From: an uncultured Clostridium sp.
GTDB taxonomy: Bacteria; Bacillota; Clostridia; TANB77; CAG-508
Length of the DNA stretch: 64,000 bases
Direction of reading: 5' to 3'
NCBI GenBank assembly: GCA_947427205.1
Contig: CANEHB010000004.1
Location: 19,810-83,809, forward strand
Each line of letters begins with the position of its first letter. Position 1 is the stretch's first letter. The position numbers were made by a program, and so were the translations under genes. Below, piece by piece: positions 1-7,349 of the stretch. The notes under the pieces were generated by a model. The model was not told where the DNA came from, made no database searches, and saw only the letters and a list, made by a program, of their open reading frames with translations.

Positions 1-54
1 GAATTTATCTTTTTCTTCCAACAATTTTTGTAGTTTCTTTTGTTCTTCGTTCAT
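1..54 (-). CDS. Partial CDS, N-terminal fragment only
   Basis: An ATG (bases 54-52 on the minus strand) is preceded by the ribosome binding site AGAGAGGT. The open frame runs off the left edge after 18 codons. The visible peptide is Lys/Glu-rich and helix-forming (starts MNEEQKKLQKLLEEK). That is too little to name a family. I call it a gene only because of the good ribosome binding site and the minus-strand context. Confidence 0.5.
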   Translation of the reverse strand, partial: MNEEQKKLQKLLEEKDKF

Positions 55-282
55 AATGATACCTCTCTTTTCATCTATATTGTAAGCTCATGCATACATT
101 TTTATTATAACACCAACCTAAAACTTATGTCAACCACATTATTTTTATCTATTTTCTATTATATAGATTAGTATATAAAATTAGTAAAATTTTTCTATTA
201 TACGAATATTATATAAATTTCATATAATAGAAAAAAGTGGATAATATTTAATAGAAAATATGAAGAACTTTTCTACTAAATA

Positions 283-330
283 GAGAAGATTGAAATTGTT
301 AAAATATTTCATAACAATTTTAATCTTCTC
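283..330 (-). terminator. Long hairpin, probable terminator of the Sel1 gene
   Basis: Two 18-base arms (283-300 and 313-330) pair with a single G-T mismatch around a 12-base loop. The hairpin lies 30 bases past the stop of the Sel1-repeat gene. A T-rich stretch follows on the plus side and a weaker one on the minus side, so it may act in both directions. The rest of 55-359 is AT-rich and I see no gene in it. Confidence 0.6.
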
Positions 331-359
331 TATTTTACTTTTTATAATTTCTATTTTTA

Positions 360-869
360 TTAATATTCTTTTCCAAATAAATTTTTATATTCTAATAAAA
401 CTTTATTTTGTAATTCTCCTACATAATCTTTAGTTTTTCCTTCAAAATCATTAATACTATAAAATTCTTCTAATCCAGCATCTTGATTTGAGTATAATGG
501 TTGTTTTAAAACAGAACATTTATATTCTTCTGCTTTTCCATAATTTTTCTCAACTCCATCTCCCCAATAATATAATTTTCCTAAATAATATTTAGAGAAA
601 ACATTTTCTGCTTTAGCTGATTTTTCAAAATATTCTTTTGCTTTTAAGTGATTAGTTTCTACTCCATTACCATTATAATAGATTTTTCCTAAGAAATAGT
701 TTGCACCTTCTGATCCTCTTTCTGCTGCAACTTCAAAATATCCTCTTGCTTTTTCAAAGTCAACTCCTATTCCTGTTCCATTATAGTATATTTTTCCTAA
801 CTCATAAATTGCACCAACATCTCCATTTTTTGCTAATCCTTCAAGTTCCTTAATATCTTTAGTACTCAT
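360..869 (-). CDS. Sel1-like repeat protein
   Basis: A 169-residue cytoplasmic protein without signal peptide or membrane segment. From about residue 15 to 115 it holds three tandem Sel1-like repeats, each about 36 residues, with the repeated pattern LGKxYYNGxGV followed by a KAxxYFEKAA-type helix. Sel1 repeats form TPR-like helical solenoids that mediate protein-protein contacts; the partner here is unknown. The start is supported by the ribosome binding site GGAGG eight bases upstream. It stands alone between two intergenic stretches of more than 300 bases, so it is probably its own transcription unit. The C-terminal 50 residues match nothing I recognise. Confidence 0.85.
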   Translation of the reverse strand: MSTKDIKELEGLAKNGDVGAIYELGKIYYNGTGIGVDFEKARGYFEVAAERGSEGANYFLGKIYYNGNGVETNHLKAKEYFEKSAKAENVFSKYYLGKLYYWGDGVEKNYGKAEEYKCSVLKQPLYSNQDAGLEEFYSINDFEGKTKDYVGELQNKVLLEYKNLFGKEY

Positions 870-1195
870 ATTTTATCCTCCAACAATATCTTATCATTTT
901 CTCCAATTATCTCTTTTATTATAGAAATTTTACCACTTTTTGTTTTTTTTTACTATAAATTTTCTATTACATTACTAATACAAATTGAATACAAAAGAAC
1001 AAAATAGAACATTATGAAAATTGCAAAAGACAAAATTAATTATAAATGTCCTCGTTTTCGTTTTTGTTCTGCATAACTTATCAGCTTTGCATAACCTGTC
1101 TGTAACTCACTATGTTGCACACAGCTAAAAAATATGCAAAAATTGACAAAGCCTTTATATTATAAAAATTATAGAACAAATTTCTATAATATAAA
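870..1195. other. Intergenic region, no gene seen
   Basis: AT-rich spacer between the Sel1 gene and the spoVT terminator. It holds a short inverted repeat (about 1168-1188, arms TTATAGAA/TTCTATAA). It also holds a 25-base stretch near 1013 that closely resembles one near 28,392 (core ATTATRAAAATTGCAAAAGA). I see no open frame with a ribosome binding site. Confidence 0.5.
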
Positions 1196-1224
1196 AGATT
1201 AGAACTATCTTATAATTCTAATCT
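1196..1224 (-). terminator. Intrinsic terminator of spoVT
   Basis: Arms AGATTAGAA and TTCTAATCT pair around an 11-base loop. On the minus strand they are followed by TTTATATTATAG. The hairpin sits about 50 bases beyond the spoVT stop codon. Confidence 0.65.
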
Positions 1225-1276
1225 CCTAATTTATTAAATATAGTACAAAATTTAAAATATATAAATGATTTACTAT

Positions 1277-1831
1277 TTATATTTCTAAATGTGTTCCTAA
1301 AAAACCTGCTGCTGATTGTGCAACTTTATCTTCTGCATCTCCCATTTTTTGATTAGGTTCTTTTGATAATAAAATTACACTTCCTACAACATCCCCATCT
1401 GTTATTATAGGATATATAACTTGTGAATTATATATTCTTTCTCTACCTTCATTTTGAGTTATTGGAATAGCTATTTCGTTATTTTCTTTACTTTTGAAAA
1501 TCTCTTTATTTTCCATTACTTCTTCTAACTCTTTACTTAAGTTCTTTTCTAAAAAGTCTTTTTTTGAACCACCAGAAACTGCTATAACTGTATCTTTATC
1601 TGTTATACATGCAATATGTCCTGTTGTTTTAGCTATAGTATCTGCATATGTGCTAGCAAATTCTGTAAGTTCACCTATTGGAGAATATTTTTTTAATATA
1701 ATTTCTCCTTCTTTATCTGTGAATATTTCTAGTGGATCTCCTTCTTTTATTCTATGGACTTTTCTTATTTCTTTAGGAATAACAACTCTACCTAAATCAT
1801 CTATTCTTCTTACAACACCTGTTGCTTTCAT
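1277..1831 (-). CDS. spoVT: Stage V sporulation protein T (AbrB-family regulator)
   Basis: A DNA-binding regulator of late forespore genes (SpoVT, 178 residues in Bacillus subtilis; 184 here). Residues 1-50 form the AbrB/MazE-type swapped-hairpin DNA-binding domain, with the typical opening MKATGVVRRIDDLGRVVIPK. Residues about 55-184 match the SpoVT GAF-like effector domain (pattern SGG...KDFL, IYNSQVIYPI). The ribosome binding site AAGGAGG lies eight bases before the ATG. It is a single gene with its own terminator. The full-length GAF domain separates it from the shorter AbrB. The gene is strong evidence that the organism sporulates. Confidence 0.95.
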   Translation of the reverse strand: MKATGVVRRIDDLGRVVIPKEIRKVHRIKEGDPLEIFTDKEGEIILKKYSPIGELTEFASTYADTIAKTTGHIACITDKDTVIAVSGGSKKDFLEKNLSKELEEVMENKEIFKSKENNEIAIPITQNEGRERIYNSQVIYPIITDGDVVGSVILLSKEPNQKMGDAEDKVAQSAAGFLGTHLEI

Positions 1832-1929
1832 AAATTCCTCCTTATTTTTGTATTTATACTTTTATTATGACAAATAAGGTAAAATTTATACATTTTTATA
1901 TATTTTTTTTTATTCGTTGCAAGATAACT

Positions 1930-2355
1930 CTAATTTTTATTTTTTAAACTCATTTCACAATATCTACATCTATAAACTTCTTTTTCTTTATCTGTTAAAA
2001 TAAATATTTGATCTAAATCTTTTTCAATTGAAGTAATACATCTTGGATTATTACATTTTACCACATTAACAACTTTTTCTGGTAAACTTAATTTTCTTTT
2101 TTCAATTATTTTATCATTTTCAACAACATTTACAGTAATATTGTGATCTATAAATCCTAAAGTTTCTAAATTAATATCTATCTTTTTATCTATTTTTATA
2201 ATATCTTTTTTTCCAGTTTTTTTACTTTTTGCATTTGTTATAATTGCTACTTGACAATCTAACTCATTTAAATGAAGCACTTCGTATATTTCCATTCCTT
2301 TTCCAGCTTGAATATGATCTATTACATATCCGTTTTTTATACTATCAATATTCAT
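1930..2355 (-). CDS. pyrI: Aspartate carbamoyltransferase regulatory chain
   Basis: Regulatory subunit of aspartate carbamoyltransferase, the committed step of pyrimidine synthesis. It binds nucleotide effectors and bridges catalytic trimers. An N-terminal allosteric domain is followed by the zinc domain with all four cysteines: C101, C106, C130 and C133 (CNNPRC and CRYC). At 141 residues it is close to the usual size of about 150. It overlaps the end of pyrB by one base (TAATG), so the pair is almost certainly co-transcribed and translationally coupled. PyrI implies allosteric feedback control, unlike Bacillus, which lacks PyrI. Confidence 0.95.
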   Translation of the reverse strand: MNIDSIKNGYVIDHIQAGKGMEIYEVLHLNELDCQVAIITNAKSKKTGKKDIIKIDKKIDINLETLGFIDHNITVNVVENDKIIEKRKLSLPEKVVNVVKCNNPRCITSIEKDLDQIFILTDKEKEVYRCRYCEMSLKNKN

Positions 2356-3269
2356 TATTTTACCTCCAACATTTTTAATATTAGTGCCATTCTTATGTAT
2401 TTTCCATATTCTGCTTGTTTAAAATAGCAAGCTCTTGAATCATCATCAACATCTGTTGAAATTTCATTTACTCTTGGTAATGGATGCATTATACATAAAT
2501 CTTTTTTAGCTTTTTTTAGTTTTTCCTTATTTAAAATATAATAATCTTTTAAACGAATATAGTCTGCTTCATTAAAAAACCTTTCTTTTTGAACTCTTGT
2601 CATATAAAGGATATCTAAGTCTCCCATATATTCCTCTATATCTTTTGTTTCTATATATTCAATATTATTCTTTTCTAATACATCTCTTTTTATATATTCT
2701 GGAAGCTTTAATTCATCTGGTGAAATAAGTATAAATTTTATATTTTTATATCTTGACATTGCTGTAATTAAAGAATGTACTGTTCTACCAAATTTTAAGT
2801 CTCCACAAAGACCTACTGTTAAATTATCTAAACGACCTTTTTCACATTTTATTGTTAATAAATCTGTTAATGTTTGTGTTGGATGATTATGACCACCATC
2901 TCCTGCATTTATTATTGGCACATTTGATTTTAATGATGCAACATATGGAGCACCTTCTTTTGGATGTCTCATTACAATTATATCACTGTAAGCACCTACC
3001 ATTCGTATAGTGTCTGATACAGTTTCTCCTTTTGAAACTGAAGTTGAGGCTGCTTCTGAGAAACCTAAAACTTGTCCTCCTAATGAAATCATAGCTGATT
3101 CATGACTTAATCTTGTTCTTGTACTTGGTTCAAAAAATAAAGTAGCTAATATCTTACCATCACATTTATGAGAATATTTCTCTTTGTTACTGATAATGTC
3201 TTTAGCTACTTCAATCAAATTATCAATTTCTTCTACTGATAAATCCTTTATATCAATTAAATGCTTCAT
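2355..3269 (-). CDS. pyrB: Aspartate carbamoyltransferase catalytic chain
   Basis: Condenses carbamoyl phosphate and aspartate to carbamoyl aspartate in UMP synthesis. At 304 residues it has the usual length. The carbamoyl-phosphate loop STRTR is at residues 49-53 ([15 protein letters not shown]), with HPTQTL and MHPLPR further on; these are the standard substrate-binding motifs. The ribosome binding site AAAGGAG precedes the ATG. The gene is first in a pyrB-pyrI pair and carries a structured leader (see 3341-3484) that suggests attenuation. The other pyr genes are 9-15 kb away. Confidence 0.96.
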   Translation of the reverse strand: MKHLIDIKDLSVEEIDNLIEVAKDIISNKEKYSHKCDGKILATLFFEPSTRTRLSHESAMISLGGQVLGFSEAASTSVSKGETVSDTIRMVGAYSDIIVMRHPKEGAPYVASLKSNVPIINAGDGGHNHPTQTLTDLLTIKCEKGRLDNLTVGLCGDLKFGRTVHSLITAMSRYKNIKFILISPDELKLPEYIKRDVLEKNNIEYIETKDIEEYMGDLDILYMTRVQKERFFNEADYIRLKDYYILNKEKLKKAKKDLCIMHPLPRVNEISTDVDDDSRACYFKQAEYGKYIRMALILKMLEVK

Positions 3270-3340
3270 TTTTCTTCTCCTTTTAATTTTTTCTTATTTT
3301 ATCAAATTATATATGCATTTGTAAATATATATAGAAAAAA

Positions 3341-3364
3341 AGATGATTAAAAAATTAACCATCT
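3341..3364 (-). terminator. Hairpin with T-run upstream of pyrB (nfo terminator or pyrBI attenuator)
   Basis: Minus-strand arms AGATGGTTAA and TTAATCATCT (one G-U pair) are followed directly by seven T residues, a textbook intrinsic terminator. It lies 70 bases before the pyrB start and after a putative short leader ORF and a -10-like element. It could therefore end nfo transcription, or act as an attenuator that gates pyrBI. Confidence 0.8.
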
Positions 3365-3392
3365 TTTCATTTATTTTAATTTGGGGATTTTA

Positions 3393-3484
3393 CTAAATTT
3401 TCTTGTTACTTGTTATCGTACAATTTTTATAACTTAAGAACCATCGCATCTCTCCTCTCTCTTTAGTATGAGTTAATTTTATAC
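3393..3484 (-). promoter_or_regulatory. Putative pyrBI leader: -10 element and leader peptide
   Basis: On the minus strand a TATAAA -10-like box (3483-3478) is followed by a purine-rich GAGAGAGGAGAG and an ATG at 3449. That ATG opens an 18-codon frame ending in TAG at 3393 (reads MRWFLSYKNCTITSNKKI). A second ATG at 3444 gives only five codons but is better spaced from the Shine-Dalgarno. The hairpin-plus-T-run terminator follows 28 bases later. The order promoter, leader ORF, terminator, pyrB resembles attenuation-controlled pyrimidine operons. No PyrR-binding sequence was recognised. The layout is seen in the sequence; the regulation is inference. Confidence 0.45.
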
Positions 3485-3514
3485 AATGTTTCTTAAAATA
3501 ACCTTAAAAAATTA

Positions 3515-4348
3515 TTAATATTTATATAATTTTCTTAATAATTTAATCTCTTTTTCGTATCCATCTAGTTCATTTGGTGTTTCTAAAAAGAATGGTAAAT
3601 TCTTAAGTTTTGGATGGTTTATAATTCTTTCAAAAGCATCTATTCCTATTGTTCCTTCCCCAATTTTTTCATGTCTATCTTTATGAGCTCCAATCTCATT
3701 TTTACTATCGTTTATATGGATTGCTTTTAATTTATCAAGCCCTATTACTTTATCAAATTCTTCTAAAACTCCGTCTAAATTATTTACTATGTCATATCCA
3801 GCATCATTTACATGACAAGTATCTAAGCATACTCCTATTTTTTCTTTTAATTTTACTCCATCTATAATTTGTTTTAATTCTTCAAAGTTTTTTCCTATTT
3901 CAGAACCTTTACCTGCCATTGTTTCTAATAATACTGTTGTTGTTTGATTTTCTTTTATTACTTCATTTAAAATATCTATAATATATTTAATACCTACTTC
4001 TATACCCTGCCCTACATGACTTCCAGGATGAAAATTATATAAATTATTAGGTGTATATTCTAATCTTTTCAAATCGTCTCTCATAGTTTCTTTAGCAAAT
4101 TCCCTAATGCTTTCATCTTTTGAGGCACAATTTAAAGTATATGGAGCATGTGCTAAAACAACGTCTATTCCTACTTCTTTAGATTTTTCTAAAAATAATT
4201 TTATATCATTTTCATCTATATCTTTTGCTTTTCCACCTCTTGGATTTCTAGTAAAGAATTGAAAAGTATTTGCACCTATTTTTTCACTTACATTTGCCAT
4301 ATCTAAATATCCTTTAGAGGCTGATAAATGACATCCTATTTTAAACAT
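3515..4348 (-). CDS. nfo: Deoxyribonuclease IV (endonuclease IV)
   Basis: AP endonuclease of base excision repair that cleaves 5' of abasic sites using a trinuclear zinc centre in a TIM barrel. The 277 residues carry the full set of family motifs: GCHLSASKG at the start, [49 protein letters not shown] and FFLETPNE, which include the metal-binding His, Glu and Asp residues. The ribosome binding site AGGAAG precedes the ATG. A hairpin terminator lies about 150 bases downstream, before pyrB. Confidence 0.95.
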   Translation of the reverse strand: MFKIGCHLSASKGYLDMANVSEKIGANTFQFFTRNPRGGKAKDIDENDIKLFLEKSKEVGIDVVLAHAPYTLNCASKDESIREFAKETMRDDLKRLEYTPNNLYNFHPGSHVGQGIEVGIKYIIDILNEVIKENQTTTVLLETMAGKGSEIGKNFEELKQIIDGVKLKEKIGVCLDTCHVNDAGYDIVNNLDGVLEEFDKVIGLDKLKAIHINDSKNEIGAHKDRHEKIGEGTIGIDAFERIINHPKLKNLPFFLETPNELDGYEKEIKLLRKLYKY

Positions 4349-4488
4349 AATTTTATTCTTCCTAACTTTTTTAATAATTATAAATTTTAGTTCTAAAACT
4401 TATATTATTCTAACATACTTTTTATCACAATATTTTAATCTAAAATTTATAATAGTATTTTTAATTAAATTCAAATATATTTTTTTAT

Positions 4489-6483
4489 TTATATACTATC
4501 AATATCTATTGCTTTTTTTCTTGTATATATACGTCTTCTTGGTAAATCTTTATATAAATTTAATATGTTTTCTAAGTCATTTGCAAATTCTCTTAAAGTA
4601 ACTGTTTTTATATTAACTTCTTTACCTGCACAATATTCATCAAGAGTAGCTTTTAATTCAGTTATAAAAGGAATTTCAGCTTCAATTTCTCTTCTATATT
4701 TTTTAGCTCTTATTAATAGCATTTCTTTTATTTTCATTATATCTTCATTACTTGCACATGTAATTCTTTGCATCATTTTATTAACATCGTAGTAATTTAA
4801 TATTGGAGTTTTTGAGCATTCTGTAGTAAATTTATCATAAAATACTTCCATTTTCATTGGTATACACTTAAATATTTCTTCTGCCTTCTCTTTATACATC
4901 TTGATTTTCAATTTTCTATTCAATTCATGGAAATGTTGAAGTACATCATTCATATCTTCTCCAACATCAATTCCAATTCTTGAAAGTTCCTCTTCTATAT
5001 TGTCGCAATATTCAGACGTTTCAGCTGCTAAATTCATACCATCTAAAAATATTTCTTTAACTTCTTGCATTTCATAAGGTATTAATTTTCTTCTTGAAAA
5101 ATAACTAAAATATGCAAATAATTTTACAAGTTCTATTAACTTTAAATCTCCGTTTTTTACATTTGAAATTACTTCTTCTATAACATATGGGAACTGATCA
5201 TCTGATATTTTCCAATATTCTTCTGTAAGCAATCTTTTATATCCTGGTAATTTTTCAGTATCTATTGTTTGAATAATCATTTCCATATCATTTTTAAAAG
5301 TTTTCATATCAAAAATTCTTGTTCTCACATATACTTCTATAAATTTAAAAAATCTATACTCTGATTTAAAATTAAAATAATAGTTGTTATCAAATTCTTT
5401 TATATAAAATTGTCTATTATCCATTAAAACTCTTGAAGAAACTAAAATTGATTTATATTCTTCATTACTACTAATATTTACAAATTTATCTTTTGTTATT
5501 TTTCCTGCCTTTATTTCAAAAGATACAGCTATTGTAAATATTAACATAGTTTGTAATACTCTTAAATTAGTATTTGGATAAAATTTATTTACTGTTTCAA
5601 AAATCTTTTTAAAATCATTTAATGCATGTTTCAAAATTCTAAGATTTCTAGTTCCTGATTTTATAAATGTATTTGTTATTAAATCTGTATGTTCTCTTAA
5701 AAATCTAATTAAATCTTCATTTGTCTCATATCTCATTAAAAGTCCATTTATTATATAATTAAATTTTGGTGCATATTCAAAAGTTTCACCTATTAATTTT
5801 TCTTTTATTCTTTCATAATCATTTGCTTTATCAAATACATATTCTATTTTTTCACCAATTTTTTCAACCATTGGTTTATCTGCTGTAAGCAATGTTCCTT
5901 CTTTATCTAAAAGATATGTTGCAATAAAAGTTTTCATTTCTAAATTTGAACTTTTTAATTTTGTTGATAATTCCTTTTCATTACAAATTATAATTGTTTT
6001 TATATGATCATGTTCAACAAAATTATTAATATATCCTAATATATCTATAACATCAACATTAGCTCTCTCTAAGTCATCAAAACATAGTACTTTATCATCT
6101 GTTGAAAAAAATTGTGCATAATCCATCTTGTCCCCATTTTGTGTTACACCAAAAAGATGTGCCATATCTAATCCTGTTTTTGCATATTCAGGTATAGATG
6201 TTTTATCATGAGATGTCATATATTTTCTCATGTTTTTATCCATAAGCTGTGTTGTTTCTATAAATATTTTTTTACTAATATCTTCTAAGTTTGATATTCC
6301 ATATAATGACATATAAATTGTTGTATATTTTTTTCCATTAAATGAAAGTGAATCTATTTTATTTCTAATTTTGTTATTCCAAAAATAAGTTTTTCCACTT
6401 CCCCATTCACCATTTATCATTATTGCATAATCAGTATAATCAGCTCTTACATAATCTAAAATACTTTCTACTAAATCTTCCAT
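4489..6483 (-). CDS. KAP-family P-loop NTPase
   Basis: A 664-residue protein with a Walker A motif GEWGSGKT at residues 25-32, a Walker B with paired acids VLCFDDLER at 132-140, and a sensor-like Asn in IIICNEKE near 168. This arrangement fits the KAP P-loop NTPase family (STAND-related ATPases). The C-terminal two thirds are helical and Lys/Glu-rich with no domain I can name. I see no membrane segment, although many KAP proteins have them. The ribosome binding site AAGGAGG is strong. Neighbours are housekeeping genes (nfo, comFC), and no nuclease or toxin partner is adjacent. A phage-defence or membrane-associated role is possible but not shown. Confidence 0.75.
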   Translation of the reverse strand: MEDLVESILDYVRADYTDYAIMINGEWGSGKTYFWNNKIRNKIDSLSFNGKKYTTIYMSLYGISNLEDISKKIFIETTQLMDKNMRKYMTSHDKTSIPEYAKTGLDMAHLFGVTQNGDKMDYAQFFSTDDKVLCFDDLERANVDVIDILGYINNFVEHDHIKTIIICNEKELSTKLKSSNLEMKTFIATYLLDKEGTLLTADKPMVEKIGEKIEYVFDKANDYERIKEKLIGETFEYAPKFNYIINGLLMRYETNEDLIRFLREHTDLITNTFIKSGTRNLRILKHALNDFKKIFETVNKFYPNTNLRVLQTMLIFTIAVSFEIKAGKITKDKFVNISSNEEYKSILVSSRVLMDNRQFYIKEFDNNYYFNFKSEYRFFKFIEVYVRTRIFDMKTFKNDMEMIIQTIDTEKLPGYKRLLTEEYWKISDDQFPYVIEEVISNVKNGDLKLIELVKLFAYFSYFSRRKLIPYEMQEVKEIFLDGMNLAAETSEYCDNIEEELSRIGIDVGEDMNDVLQHFHELNRKLKIKMYKEKAEEIFKCIPMKMEVFYDKFTTECSKTPILNYYDVNKMMQRITCASNEDIMKIKEMLLIRAKKYRREIEAEIPFITELKATLDEYCAGKEVNIKTVTLREFANDLENILNLYKDLPRRRIYTRKKAIDIDSI

Positions 6484-6596
6484 TTAATCCTCCTTATACT
6501 AACTTTGTTCATACGTAATTCAATTCTTTTTAGTTTTCAAAGCTATGAAACAGTAATAGTGCTTGTATTAGTATCTTGCAACAATCTATTAAAATA

Positions 6597-7310
6597 TTAG
6601 TCTTTTGCAATTACTATAACTAATATTTCATTTGCTCCAGATTCTTTTAGCTTTTTTGATATTTCATTAACTGTTGATCCTGTTGTATATATATCATCAA
6701 ACAAAATTATTTTCTTACCTTTTATCTTATTTTTTTCATTAATAATATAAGCATCTTTTATATTATCTTTTCTTTCTCCTTTTTTTAATGTACTTTGAGT
6801 TTTTGTATTTTTAATCTTTACTATTACATCTTCTTGATGTAAAATTTCATATTTTTTAGCTATTGATTTTGCTATTAATTCTGCTTGATTATATCCTCTT
6901 TTTTGTTTTTTTATTTTCTCCATTGGAACTGAAATTATTATATCATATAATTTTAAAATTTCATAAAGTTTTTTATTTTTTAAAATTTGATTTACAAAAA
7001 AGTCTGATAGATAAGGCTTATTTCCAAATTTATATTTCAATATATATTTTCTGATAATACTTTTGTACTCAAAACAATATAATAATTTTTCCCAATATAT
7101 TTTTTCACCTTGTACAAAATAATACTTTTGTTTTAAATTCACATCATGAATATTTAATTTATCCATAATCATTTTTTTATTATCAATAATTTCAAATTTT
7201 TTATATTTATTAAATCTTTTTTCACATTCTTCACATACATAATTTCTATTTAATTTTCCACACATTACACAAGTTTGTGGAAATAAAAAATTGAGAACAA
7301 ACTCAAGCAT
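6597..7310 (-). CDS. comFC: ComF family phosphoribosyltransferase-like protein
   Basis: Belongs to the ComFC/GntX family: an N-terminal four-cysteine zinc finger (C14, C17, C26, C29; CVMC and CEEC) followed by a phosphoribosyltransferase fold. The family motif RGYNQAELIA and the PRPP loop ILFDDIYTTGST are both present. ComFC supports natural transformation in several Firmicutes and is widely kept for a less clear role in DNA metabolism. I start at ATG 7310, preceded by AAAGGAG. A TTG eight codons upstream lies before that site and lacks its own. The gene sits 39 bases after valS and may be co-transcribed with it. Confidence 0.88.
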   Translation of the reverse strand: MLEFVLNFLFPQTCVMCGKLNRNYVCEECEKRFNKYKKFEIIDNKKMIMDKLNIHDVNLKQKYYFVQGEKIYWEKLLYCFEYKSIIRKYILKYKFGNKPYLSDFFVNQILKNKKLYEILKLYDIIISVPMEKIKKQKRGYNQAELIAKSIAKKYEILHQEDVIVKIKNTKTQSTLKKGERKDNIKDAYIINEKNKIKGKKIILFDDIYTTGSTVNEISKKLKESGANEILVIVIAKD

Positions 7311-7349
7311 CTTTGCTCCTTTCTTTGCCCCCAATTTTTATTTAAAATT

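Noticed and set aside
1494..1877. Long open frames on the strand opposite to real genes across the window (for example opposite spoVT, dnaE and hrcA)
   Set aside because: They lack ribosome binding sites and family motifs and arise from the AT-rich codon bias of the genes on the other strand.
3270..3514. PyrR-binding attenuator before pyrBI
   Set aside because: I found no recognisable PyrR anti-antiterminator consensus; only the leader ORF and terminator are supported.
7311..7334. TTG start of comFC eight codons upstream
   Set aside because: It precedes the clear Shine-Dalgarno AAAGGAG that serves the ATG at 7310.
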